DNA from: Mycobacterium adipatum
Lineage (GTDB): Bacteria > Actinomycetota > Actinomycetes > Mycobacteriales > Mycobacteriaceae
Direction: 5' to 3'
Assembly: GCF_001644575.1 (NCBI RefSeq)
Contig: NZ_CP015596.1
Span: 5,022,001 to 5,086,000 of the forward strand
DNA: 64,000 nt
Shown here: in pieces, positions 1-7,364 of the stretch
How positions within the stretch are numbered: the first letter of the stretch is position 1
How the letters are laid out: each line of letters begins with the position of its first letter
Notes under the pieces: generated by a model
Databases searched by the model: none
Seen by the model: the letters and a program-made list of their open reading frames with translations, nothing else
What the model was told of the DNA's origin: nothing
Program-made: the position numbers and the translations under genes

Positions 1-297
1 GTCCACGTTGAGGATCGTCGCCACTGCGTTGCTAACGTTCTCGATCTTGACCGTCCACCACTTATTGCCGAACATCGGTGTTCGCACGCAGCTGGGCACA
101 ATTTTGCGGGCCTGCGCCGCTACGCGATCCATCTCAGCGCGATTAAGTGCGGTCATCTCAGCTTGGTGCCGTTCGCGTTCTTCAGCGGCCTTGCGCGGTT
201 CCCGTACCACCGCTACGTAGAGCGCGATGAGCACGCCGACCGTGGTTGCAACGGCGGCAGCCGCCTGGACGGCCAAGTACCAGGTCGGATCGTTCAC
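1..297 (-). CDS. hypothetical membrane-anchored protein, partial (runs off left edge)
   Basis: The minus strand is open from GTG at 297 to the window edge (99 codons, 3' end missing). The start is supported by an AAAGGGAGG ribosome binding site at 305-313, seven bases upstream. The product begins with a short N-terminal segment and one predicted transmembrane helix (about residues 8-27, rich in Ala/Val/Leu). A charged coiled-coil-like stretch follows (KAAEERERHQAEM), then a segment with WWTVKIENVSNAVA, which looks like the beta-rich start of an extracytoplasmic or cytoplasmic domain of unknown function. I do not recognise the family. The base composition looks less GC-rich than the core genes to the right and the gene lies just beyond a tRNA 3' end, so it may belong to an island continuing to the left (inference). 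Confidence 0.7.
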   Translation of the reverse strand, partial: MNDPTWYLAVQAAAAVATTVGVLIALYVAVVREPRKAAEERERHQAEMTALNRAEMDRVAAQARKIVPSCVRTPMFGNKWWTVKIENVSNAVATILNVD

Positions 298-460
298 CCG
301 TCTGCCTCCCTTTGAACTGTCACTCCCTCCCAGCACCGGCCAAGGTAATCGACAGGTCCGACAGGCTCGTTGCGCCGCGCCGCTGTCACGGTGTCTATTC
401 GGGTGCCGCGGCAGCAACGTACGAACCGCCAAAGGGGCCTTTGAGCTCGGCGAACACCGG

Positions 461-534
461 TGCCCCCAGTCGGACTCGAACCGACACTTGGCGGATTTTA
501 AGTCCGCTGCCTCTGCCAATTGGGCTATGGGGGC
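461..534 (-). tRNA. tRNA-Leu, anticodon TAA
   Basis: The reverse complement folds into a cloverleaf of 74 nt. The acceptor arms GCCCCCA and TGGGGGC pair, with discriminator A. The anticodon stem GCGGA/TCCGC encloses loop CTTAAAA (anticodon TAA). The T arm is GTCGG/CCGAC around TTCGAGT. The variable region is only five bases (CAAGT), whereas tRNA-Leu normally carries a long class II variable arm. CCA is not encoded. The short hairpin CAAAGG/CCTTTG at 430-443 lies just downstream and could help end the transcript. Confidence 0.93.
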
Positions 535-799
535 GTTGCCAGCTCAGAGAGTACTTCAGGTCGAATTTGTGAGGTCCGACCGCTCCGCGTGCCGCAGTGC
601 TCTCGGCCTCGCTGCTCAAAAGTTGGCCTGCAGCTGACCACTAGTGGCGCTGACAGCTGGCACTGCCGAGCCGGCAAGCTAGCCCCAAATCCCGCTTCTG
701 CGCACCCGTAGAAACTGCGACGGCCACGGGTGCTGGCACGATCTACGCGCCAAACGGGGAATAGCATCAACCGCCCGTTTCCGGCAGCCGTGACAGCAC
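535..799. other. non-coding stretch between tRNA-Leu and the 13E12 gene
   Basis: The open frames here (for example plus 520-711 and minus 525-848) have no ribosome binding site and no recognisable protein. The tRNA-Leu promoter should lie in its left part. I see no convincing -35/-10 pair or other structure. Confidence 0.5.
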
Positions 800-2114
800 C
801 TAATTGGTCGAGGCTGGTGGTGGTTCGAATGGTGTGTACCACCACCATTGGGCGCGTTCACCCTTCGGTCCGGGGCACGGTGGCACCTCGGGTGCCGCCG
901 TGGTGGGTGGGCGGGCCAGCGCGGTGTTGGTCAGCTCCTCTCCGTGCTGGTCGGTGACTTTCAGGGTGTCGGCGGGCCCGGTGAGGGTGATGCCACCGCG
1001 GTGATGCAGGCGGTGATGAAACGGGCACAGCAACACCAGATTCCACAATTCGGTGGGCCCGCCGTTCTCCCAGTGCACCAGATGATGGGCATGCAACCCG
1101 CGGGTCGACCCACACCCGGGCACCACACACGTGCGGTCACGGTGCTCCAACGCCCGGCGCAGCCGCCGCCCCACCGTCCGGGTCGCCCGCCCCGCCCCGA
1201 TAGGGCGCCCGGCGCGTTCGAACCACACCTCGCAGGTGGCATCACAGAGCAGGTACCGGCGATCGGCCTCCGAGAGCGCCGGACCCAGGTGCAGCGCTGC
1301 GATTGGGGTGTCCACATCGGCGTGAATCACCACGGTGGTGTGCTGCCCGTGCGGGCGCGCCGCCACATCGGTGTCCCAGCCGGCCTCGATCAGGCTCATG
1401 AACGCATCCACGAGATTCGGCAACGGCGGCGCCTGCACCGAAATCGTGTCGGATCTGTCGACGTCGTACTGATCCCCCCTCGCGCGGATCAATCACGTCT
1501 TTGGGGTCGTGGTCGCGTTTCCACCCCGCGATCAGCCTGTCGCGGTGCGACTGCAGGCCGGCCTCGAAGATCGCGGCCTCCACCTTCGGCAGGGTGATCC
1601 GCCACGTCGTGGACTCATCACCCTCGACGCTCGTGATCGTGCGCTGAGGCTCCGGCTTGGGGTCGGGTTCGGGGCGCGGCTCCTGCTTGACCGCGGTGCG
1701 CAACTGGCTCACCGTGGCGACCGCCACCAACTCCGCATAATGCTCATCGCAGCCCGGCCCGCCACGCTCGGCGATCACCCCGATCTGATCCAACGACACC
1801 CGGCCCTCCCGCAGGCCCGCCACGCAGCGTCCAAGCTCCGACAACCGGTGCGCCACCGCGACCATGGTCTCGGCCCGGCTCGGGCTCACCCCGGTCTTCC
1901 ACGCCACCAACCCCGGCAACGACCGACACCCCGTCGCACCCCACAACGCGTTCCCATCCTCGGAGCCCGCGCCGTCGATCTCGGCGATGATCTCCACCAA
2001 CCGGCCATCGATCGCATTGCGCTGCCCCGTCAACTCCGCCATCTCATCGAACAACACCTCGATACGCTTGGGCGCAAACCGATCCCGATCCAAAGGCGCT
2101 GTCGGAGGCGGCAT
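800..2114 (-). pseudogene. 13E12-type DUF222/HNH endonuclease-like gene, frameshifted
   Basis: Two minus-strand frames together make one protein. The upstream frame (2114 down to about 1480) holds the DUF222 region (start MPPPTAPLDRDRFAPKR, GCRSLPGLVAWKTGVSPSRAE, LDQIGVIAERGGPGCDEHY). The second frame (about 1490 to the stop at 800-802) holds the rest of DUF222 and a C-terminal HNH motif (CVVPGCGSTRGLHAHHLVHW, then LCPFHHRLHH). The switch falls at the C6 run 1474-1479 (G6 on the coding strand). With five G the frames join as PREG-DQYDVD. These are the repeated 13E12 family genes of mycobacteria, which behave like dispersed mobile or gene-conversion-prone repeats (family knowledge). The gene is either broken, read by slippage at the homopolymer, or carries a sequencing error. 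Confidence 0.85.
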
Positions 2115-2189
2115 ACCACGATTCTAGAAGCCGGGTACGACAAGTTCCGCGACGATCATGTGAACCCGCAATCCCCGTCGAGGCCGCCC

Positions 2190-2609
2190 TCACATGACCG
2201 ATGTTGCGTCGGTGCTCGCGGGTGACTGTGCGCTGTCGGGCAACAGCTCGGCGACGATCTCCACGCCGAGGGCGTAGGCGGGGGCGCCGCAGGTGATCAG
2301 GGCGGTCTCTGCGACACCGGCAAGGTCGGTCAGGCTGGCACCCGCGTGCAGGGCGCCGCGGGCGTGCAGCCGCGCCGCGTCGGCGCGGCCGAGGACCAGC
2401 AGCTGGCCGAAGTGGACAAGCTGCTGAACCCTTTTGCCCAAAGGGTTTTCGTCGAGCACGACCTGGCGAAGGTTCGCAAACGTGTCCTCGGTGGTAACCC
2501 GGCCCAGGGCCCCGGCAACCCGCAAGCGCTCCTCGACGCCCGCCGGCACCGATCCGTACGTGCTGCGGTAGCGGTCGCGGATCGGCTCCAGATTGTGCGG
2601 GCTGGTCAC
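2190..2609 (-). CDS. carboxymuconolactone decarboxylase-like protein
   Basis: The product is 139 aa from GTG at 2609, which overlaps the stop of the aldolase gene (GTGA), so the two are translationally coupled. The central segment HFGQLLVLGRADAARLHARGALHAGAS followed by ETALITCGAPAY is the carboxymuconolactone decarboxylase (CMD) helical fold. There is no CxxC pair, so it belongs with the decarboxylase side of the family and not the AhpD peroxidase side. Substrate unknown. A much longer open frame extends upstream (to 2924) but overlaps the aldolase in another frame and lacks a ribosome binding site. Together with the aldolase it probably acts on a small hydroxy-acid or aromatic-derived substrate (inference). 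Confidence 0.8.
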   Translation of the reverse strand: MTSPHNLEPIRDRYRSTYGSVPAGVEERLRVAGALGRVTTEDTFANLRQVVLDENPLGKRVQQLVHFGQLLVLGRADAARLHARGALHAGASLTDLAGVAETALITCGAPAYALGVEIVAELLPDSAQSPASTDATSVM

Positions 2610-3283
2610 GACGCCGCCCGCGCCATCGATGCCCGCACGGCTTCCAGCGCACCGGCGGGGAAATCCACCGCGCCGCCGAGTACGCGCGCCGCGAGCTCGG
2701 CCTCCGCACTTTCCTCGATGGCGATCAACAGGTCGGCCGCCTGCCGCGGGTCGGCTCCGAACACCAGCAGGCCGTGATTGGCCAGTAGCGCCGCCGAGGT
2801 GGTCGGGCACGCGTCGAGCAGTTCGGCGATGCCGCGGACCGACACCTCCGAGCCGCGCGGCCCCCAGGGCACCACCGGCACCTCCTCGGCCTGCCCGAAC
2901 CGCAGCATGGTCTCGGTGCGGCACGGCAGCGGCCGATGCGCGACCGCAAACGCGGTCGCCGCGGGCGAATGGGTGTGCAGGACAGCGCCGACGTCGGGAC
3001 GTGCGCGATACACGACGCCGTGCATGTTCACGATCTCGGTACTCGCCGACACCATCGGTCCACCGACCGCTCGCCCATCCATGCCGACCACCGCGACCTG
3101 GTCAGCGCGCAGGCCCGTCACGAACCCCGGGGTCAGCAGGAACCGATCGCCGCTGAGGCGGGCGCTGAGGTTCGCATGCCCCGAATGCGACATCACGCCC
3201 GCGGCGAAGAGTCGCTCCGCGACGGCCACCAGCTCTTCCGCGGACTCCCGCTGGCTCGATTCGTCGTCCTTCTCGATGTCCAT
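2606..3283 (-). CDS. class II aldolase/adducin family protein
   Basis: The product is 225 aa, a typical single-domain length for fuculose-phosphate-type class II aldolases. It carries the usual landmarks: a Gly/Asn/Ser-rich segment (HSGHANLSARLSG), the metal-binding HTHS motif (LHTHSPAATAFA, about residues 98-109) and a later ANHGLLVFG histidine. The family uses a divalent metal to cleave or decarboxylate hydroxy-acid substrates in the cytosol. It is the first gene of a two-gene operon with the CMD-like gene. It diverges from a MerR regulator whose candidate operator lies in the shared 107-bp gap. True substrate not deducible. Confidence 0.9.
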   Translation of the reverse strand: MDIEKDDESSQRESAEELVAVAERLFAAGVMSHSGHANLSARLSGDRFLLTPGFVTGLRADQVAVVGMDGRAVGGPMVSASTEIVNMHGVVYRARPDVGAVLHTHSPAATAFAVAHRPLPCRTETMLRFGQAEEVPVVPWGPRGSEVSVRGIAELLDACPTTSAALLANHGLLVFGADPRQAADLLIAIEESAEAELAARVLGGAVDFPAGALEAVRASMARAAS

Positions 3284-3328
3284 CTCGATCCTCCAATCGT
3301 GTTGGTTGCTCGCCTCCCACCGTCCACC

Positions 3329-3350
3329 TTGAACTAAGGTTTAAGTCAAG
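3329..3350. promoter_or_regulatory. candidate MerR-family operator in divergent promoter
   Basis: An imperfect inverted repeat (left arm TTGAACTAA, right arm TTAAGTCAA, spacer GGT) lies between the divergent aldolase operon and the merR-like gene. Seven of nine arm positions match. Read toward the aldolase, its TTGACT could serve as a -35 element inside the operator, the arrangement MerR proteins use. Confidence 0.5.
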
Positions 3351-3390
3351 TGCGAGGTTCGCCCCGCACCCCCTCGACGGGAGGATGCCC

Positions 3391-3786
3391 ATGCTCATGA
3401 CGATCGGCACCCTGGCCGAACGCACCGGGGTCCCCGCCTCTGCCATCCGGTATTGGGAACGCCACGGCCTGCTCCCCGCCCCCGAACGCCGCAGCGGCCA
3501 ACGCCGCTACCCACCCGAAGCGGTGGAACGGATCACCCTGCTTCGAAAATGCCAGCACGCCGGCCTGACGCTTGCCGACCTCGCCGAACTACAACAGGAC
3601 CGATCCCGCCGCACCGCGATGATCACCGCCAAACTCGCTGAGACACAGCAGCGTTCGCTCGATCTGGAGTACGCCAGGAAATTCCTGGAGCACGCGGTCC
3701 AATGCAGCCACGCCGACATCCTCGCCTGCCCGAAATTCCGGGCACAGATGGCCGCAGCCAGTGCCGCGCAGTCGAGCGGCGACTGA
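3391..3786 (+). CDS. MerR family transcriptional regulator
   Basis: The product is about 131 aa. The N-terminal winged helix-turn-helix is clear (TIGTLAERTGVPASAIRYWERHGLLP, then GQRRYPPEAVERI), followed by a dimerisation helix and a short C-terminal tail with two cysteines (CSHADILAC). ATG at 3385 directly abuts the GGGAGG ribosome binding site (about 3379-3384), so ATG at 3391 or 3397 is the better start. It is transcribed away from the aldolase/CMD operon and is the likely regulator of that operon and of itself. The two C-terminal Cys could bind a metal or thiol-reactive ligand, but they do not form the SoxR cluster. Confidence 0.88.
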   Translation: MLMTIGTLAERTGVPASAIRYWERHGLLPAPERRSGQRRYPPEAVERITLLRKCQHAGLTLADLAELQQDRSRRTAMITAKLAETQQRSLDLEYARKFLEHAVQCSHADILACPKFRAQMAAASAAQSSGD

Positions 3787-3867
3787 GCCCGTCAGGAATG
3801 AACGGAATCCCGTCAAGATTCCGTACGGAATGGCCCAACCCGCGCAATTGCCGCGCATCGTGGATTG

Positions 3868-4413
3868 GTGACCTACACCATCAAACGTCTGTGGCAGCTG
3901 CTACTCGATGGCGACACCGAGTGGGGCACGCTGGCCATCCGACCGCAACGCTGGGGCGCGACGTCCTACCGCATCGTGATGTATCCGCCCGGCATCACCG
4001 CCGAGCAGCGCCGCCGGGTACGGCTCTGGCGGGGCTGCTACGCCTGGGGCGCTGCTCTGTGGCTGTGCGCCACGGCGGTGCTGTCCGGCTTCACAACCCC
4101 CTGGACGGCCGTCGTCATCGCCAGCGCCATCACCGCGGCCGCCGGTGCGGTCGCCGGTGCCAGGGCGAAGGACACCCGGAAGCTGGTCCGATCCGCGGAA
4201 GTGACTGTGCTTTCCCCTGATACCGATCGCGCGGCACTCGCCCGCGCGCGGCTGATCGTCACCATCGGCGCCGCCATGACCAAAGTGGACGCGATGCGCA
4301 ACGACGGGACGCTCGGGCTCACCCAGCACGAACTCATGTGGTGGCATGCCTACGAGCAGCTGGACCGCAACACCGCAATCCCATCCTTCGGCCGTTACGG
4401 AGTAGTTCGATGA
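3868..4413 (+). CDS. DUF6611-like membrane protein
   Basis: The product is about 181 aa. GTG at 3868 is taken as start; a TTG directly before it is also possible and neither has a clear ribosome binding site. An N-terminal soluble segment (WGTLAIRPQRWGATSYRIVMYPPG) precedes two adjacent hydrophobic helices (about residues 60-100: AALWLCATAVLSGF and VVIASAITAAAGAVAGA). A cytoplasmic helical tail ends WWHAYEQLD. It resembles a small mycobacterial family of unknown function. The last four bases overlap the next small gene (ATGA). Confidence 0.75.
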   Translation: MTYTIKRLWQLLLDGDTEWGTLAIRPQRWGATSYRIVMYPPGITAEQRRRVRLWRGCYAWGAALWLCATAVLSGFTTPWTAVVIASAITAAAGAVAGARAKDTRKLVRSAEVTVLSPDTDRAALARARLIVTIGAAMTKVDAMRNDGTLGLTQHELMWWHAYEQLDRNTAIPSFGRYGVVR

Positions 4414-4580
4414 CCGACCTGATCGCCGCCCTCACCCTGCTCGGAGCGCCGGCGGCCGCATTGTTCGCGCTGCGCTGCACGGTCCAGCATCAGTTCCGCC
4501 GGGAACGCGGGGACGACCCGCGTCCCTGGACGGCCGCGCCGCAGCATGCGCGCGCCACCAAATCTCCGCGCGCTCTGTGA
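4410..4580 (+). CDS. small membrane protein, unknown
   Basis: The product is 56 aa from ATG at 4410, overlapping the stop of the preceding gene (ATGA), which suggests coupled translation. One hydrophobic segment (LIAALTLLGAPAAALFAL) spans about residues 4-21, followed by a basic tail. No family recognised. The coupling and the N-terminal helix are the only support that it is expressed. Confidence 0.55.
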   Translation: MTDLIAALTLLGAPAAALFALRCTVQHQFRRERGDDPRPWTAAPQHARATKSPRAL

Positions 4581-4631
4581 CATTACGAGGTGCAATAACC
4601 CCACGGCCCGCCGATGCGACGTCACGGCCAA

Positions 4632-5306
4632 TCATGGCCGGGACGGCCCGAGCGTCAGCCCCGGGCGCGGCAGCCGCCACCGCGCGCACCCGTCGTCGAT
4701 AGCGTCATCGACGGCCGAGGCCAACGCCGTCAGCTCATGTTTGTCCGCCCGCAGCCAGGCATCGGCCGGGCCACCGACCAAGCTAATCCTGGTCACGTCG
4801 ACACCCAGCCGGCGCAGGGCGGCGATCCGGCCGAGCAGTAGCTCGGCGGCACCGCCCCACCGCATCGGCGCCGACGTGTCGACGCAGCAGTGCATTCCGA
4901 TCACACCGATCGCTTCCGAAGGTTGCCCGGCCACCACACAGCCGTGGTCCAGATGCACCGAGGCCACACCGGGAGCCAGGTCGGCGAGCGTGTTCAGCTG
5001 CCCGGGCGCGGAGGCCACGAAACGTGTCACACCGCAGGACAGCGCACCGGAGATCCCGATCGCCGATGGCCCGCACTGCCAGACCACCTGCTCCGGTGCC
5101 ACCCCGGCCGCGCGCACCAATCCCAGTCCATGGGCATCACCGGCATAGACGGTGACACCATGCCCCCGAACCCAGGCCGCCACCATCGGATCGACCAGCA
5201 GCACCGCGGGCAACCCGCAGGCCGCCCGCGGCAGCACTCGACGCACGGTACGTATCGAGGCACGCAGCCGGTGCGGGCTGCACGCGTGCGTATCAAGATC
5301 TGTCAT
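4632..5306 (-). CDS. LysA/ornithine decarboxylase-like barrel protein, probably non-catalytic
   Basis: The product is 224 aa from ATG at 5306, preceded by CCGGAG. The open frame reaches 5471, but that extension has no better start signal and would run through the kdp leader. The run GDAHGLGLVRAAGVAPEQVVW, a GV-RFVAS segment, GMHCCVDTSAPMRWGG and RISLVGGPA follow the order of conserved blocks in the PLP-binding barrel of diaminopimelate/ornithine decarboxylases. The N-terminal lysine motif that binds PLP and the C-terminal beta domain are not visible, so it is likely a degenerate or specialised relative. Convergent with the small gene to its left, divergent from kdp. Confidence 0.6.
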   Translation of the reverse strand: MTDLDTHACSPHRLRASIRTVRRVLPRAACGLPAVLLVDPMVAAWVRGHGVTVYAGDAHGLGLVRAAGVAPEQVVWQCGPSAIGISGALSCGVTRFVASAPGQLNTLADLAPGVASVHLDHGCVVAGQPSEAIGVIGMHCCVDTSAPMRWGGAAELLLGRIAALRRLGVDVTRISLVGGPADAWLRADKHELTALASAVDDAIDDGCARWRLPRPGLTLGPSRP

Positions 5307-5435
5307 CACTCCGGTGTACGCGGGGCAGCTGACCGCCGGCTGTGCAGTAGCGCAGAACACCTTCAGAAATCCGCGTCGCATGGACTCCGTAAAGATGGCG
5401 GCCGCAGGTGTCAAGGAACCGTCAATGCCCAGTTC

Positions 5436-5454
5436 ACCGCCCAAAACCGGCGGT
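5436..5454. promoter_or_regulatory. hairpin in kdp upstream region
   Basis: A perfect 6-bp inverted repeat (ACCGCC / GGCGGT, 7-base loop) lies 67 bases before the first small gene of the kdp operon. It could be a leader hairpin or part of a regulator site. No T-run follows, so it is not a standard terminator. I did not find a recognisable c-di-AMP riboswitch here. Confidence 0.3.
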
Positions 5455-5521
5455 AGTTTCACCTTGGCCACCGACCCGGAATCGGGCGGGGCGTCAACGA
5501 TTCAGGAGAGCTGATTCCGCC

Positions 5522-5608
5522 GTGTTATCCACCTTCATATTCCTCGCGCTGACGGTGGCGGTCTTCGCCCTGCTCGGCCTGGTGCAGCGTCTGGTCGAGC
5601 GGCTGTGA
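5522..5608 (+). CDS. small one-helix membrane protein preceding kdpF
   Basis: The product is 28 aa: a GTG start, one membrane helix ([19 protein letters not shown]) and a basic C-terminus ending RLVERL. An AGGAG lies at 5504-5508, a rather long 13 bases upstream. Its stop overlaps the GTG of kdpF (GTGA), so it is the first cistron of the operon. It is likely a KdpF-like accessory peptide or stabiliser of the transporter (inference from size and position). Confidence 0.65.
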   Translation: MLSTFIFLALTVAVFALLGLVQRLVERL

Positions 5609-5694
5609 ACCTCGCCAATGGTGTCGGCCTCGTCTTGGCCGTCCTCATCGCACTGTTTCTGTTCGCCGCACTGCTCTTCCCCGAGAGGTTTTAG
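5605..5694 (+). CDS. kdpF: K+-transporting ATPase small subunit KdpF
   Basis: The product is 29 aa: a single helix ([20 protein letters not shown]) ending PERF, the typical KdpF ending in mycobacteria. It overlaps the preceding tiny gene by GTGA and the kdpA GTG start by one base, so translation is coupled through the operon. KdpF stabilises the KdpABC complex in the membrane (family knowledge). Confidence 0.85.
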   Translation: MNLANGVGLVLAVLIALFLFAALLFPERF

Positions 5695-7364
5695 TGAGTA
5701 CGACCACCGCGGGGATCGTGTTCCTCGCCGCACTGGTGCTCGCGCTGGCGGTCACCCATGTGCCGCTGGGCGACTACATGTATCGGGTCTACACCGGCAC
5801 CAAAGACTCTCGCCTCGAACGCGGGATCTACAAACTCATCGGCGCCGACCCGAAGGCCGAGCAGACCTGGGGTGCCTACGCACGCAGCGTGCTCGCCTTC
5901 TCAGCAGTCGGCATCCTGTTCCTGTTCATCTTCCAGCTGGTGCAGGGCAAGCTGCCACTGAGCCTCACCGACCCGGGCACCGAGATGACCCCGGCGCTCG
6001 CGTGGAACACCGCGGTCAGCTTCGTGACCAACACCAACTGGCAGGCCTACTCGGGTGAATCCACCCAGGGGCACCTGCTGCAGATGGCCGGTCTTGCCGT
6101 GCAGAACTTCGTCTCGGCGGGCGTCGGCATGGCGGTGGCCGTGGCCTTTATCCGCGGGCTGGTCCGGCGCAGCACCGGCGACCTGGGCAACTTCTGGGTC
6201 GACCTGACCCGCGGCACCATCCGCATCCTGCTGCCGATCTCGGTCATCGGCGCCATCATCCTGGTCGCCGGCGGCGCCGTGCAGAACTTCGTGGTCAACG
6301 ACATGGTGATCACCACGATCACCGGCGCCCAGCAGACCCTGCCCGGTGGCATGGTCGCCAGCCAGGAGGTCATCAAGGAACTCGGCACCAACGGCGGTGG
6401 GTTCTACAACGTCAACTCCGCGCATCCGTTCGAGAACCCCACGACATGGACGAACTGGCTGGAGATCCTTCTGCTGCTTCTCATTCCGTTCGCACTACCG
6501 CGCACGTTCGGCCGCATGGTGGACAGCAAGAAGCAGGGTTATGCAATTGCCTCGGTAATGGGCATCATCGCGGTGATCAGCGTCGGTATCACCATGTTCT
6601 TCCAGCTGCAGGCCCACGGCACCGTCCCGAGCGCCGTGGGGGCGGCCACCGAGGGCGTGGAACAACGCTTCGGCGTGGCCAACTCGGCGGTGTTCGCGGC
6701 CTCGACCACGCTCACATCGACCGGCGCGGTCGATTCGTTCCACGACTCCTACACCAGCCTCGGCGGCATGATCCTGATGTTCAACATGCAACTCGGCGAG
6801 GTCGCCCCCGGCGGTGTCGGGTCCGGTCTGTACGGCATGCTGATCCTGGCGATCATCACCGTGTTCGTCGCCGGCCTGATGGTGGGCCGTACCCCGGAAT
6901 ACCTTGGCAAGAAGATCACCCCGCGTGAAATCAAGCTCGCGGCAACGTACTTCCTGATCACCCCGCTGCTGGTGCTCACCGGCACCGGCATCGCCATGGC
7001 CATGCCGGGCCAGCGTGACGGCATGCTCAACTCCGGTCCCCACGGCCTGTCCGAGGTCCTCTACGCGTTCACCTCGGCATCCAACAACAACGGTTCGGCG
7101 TTCGCCGGCATCTCGGTCAACACCGAGTGGTACAACACCGCATTGGGCCTGGCCATGGCGTTCGGTCGCTTCCTGCCGATCATCATGGTGCTGGCATTGG
7201 CAGGGTCGTTTGCCGCACAGGGTAAGACACCCGAATCTGTCGGCACGCTGCCCACCCACCGACCGCAGTTCGTCGGAATGGTCGTCGGTGTCACCTTGAT
7301 CCTGGTCGCCCTGACCTTCCTGCCCATGCTTGCGCTCGGGCCTCTTGCTGAAGGAATTCACTGA
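5694..7364 (+). CDS. kdpA: K+-transporting ATPase subunit A (channel subunit)
   Basis: The product is 556 aa, GTG start overlapping the kdpF stop. It is a multi-span membrane protein with the repeated pore loops of the superfamily of K+ transporters, including [11 protein letters not shown], the filter motif GTNGGGF (about residues 230-236) with NSAHPFENP after it, and [10 protein letters not shown] near the C-terminus. It binds and conducts K+ from outside in the KdpFABC complex, which scavenges K+ at very low concentrations. Full family length. kdpB starts within its stop codon. Confidence 0.98.
   Translation: MSTTTAGIVFLAALVLALAVTHVPLGDYMYRVYTGTKDSRLERGIYKLIGADPKAEQTWGAYARSVLAFSAVGILFLFIFQLVQGKLPLSLTDPGTEMTPALAWNTAVSFVTNTNWQAYSGESTQGHLLQMAGLAVQNFVSAGVGMAVAVAFIRGLVRRSTGDLGNFWVDLTRGTIRILLPISVIGAIILVAGGAVQNFVVNDMVITTITGAQQTLPGGMVASQEVIKELGTNGGGFYNVNSAHPFENPTTWTNWLEILLLLLIPFALPRTFGRMVDSKKQGYAIASVMGIIAVISVGITMFFQLQAHGTVPSAVGAATEGVEQRFGVANSAVFAASTTLTSTGAVDSFHDSYTSLGGMILMFNMQLGEVAPGGVGSGLYGMLILAIITVFVAGLMVGRTPEYLGKKITPREIKLAATYFLITPLLVLTGTGIAMAMPGQRDGMLNSGPHGLSEVLYAFTSASNNNGSAFAGISVNTEWYNTALGLAMAFGRFLPIIMVLALAGSFAAQGKTPESVGTLPTHRPQFVGMVVGVTLILVALTFLPMLALGPLAEGIH

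Noticed and set aside
5307..5471. N-terminal extension of the decarboxylase-like gene to 5471
   Set aside because: It would run through the kdp leader, adds no recognisable block, and ATG 5306 has the better ribosome binding site.
5307..5521. c-di-AMP (ydaO-type) riboswitch before kdp
   Set aside because: I looked for its conserved blocks and did not see them; only a simple hairpin is present.
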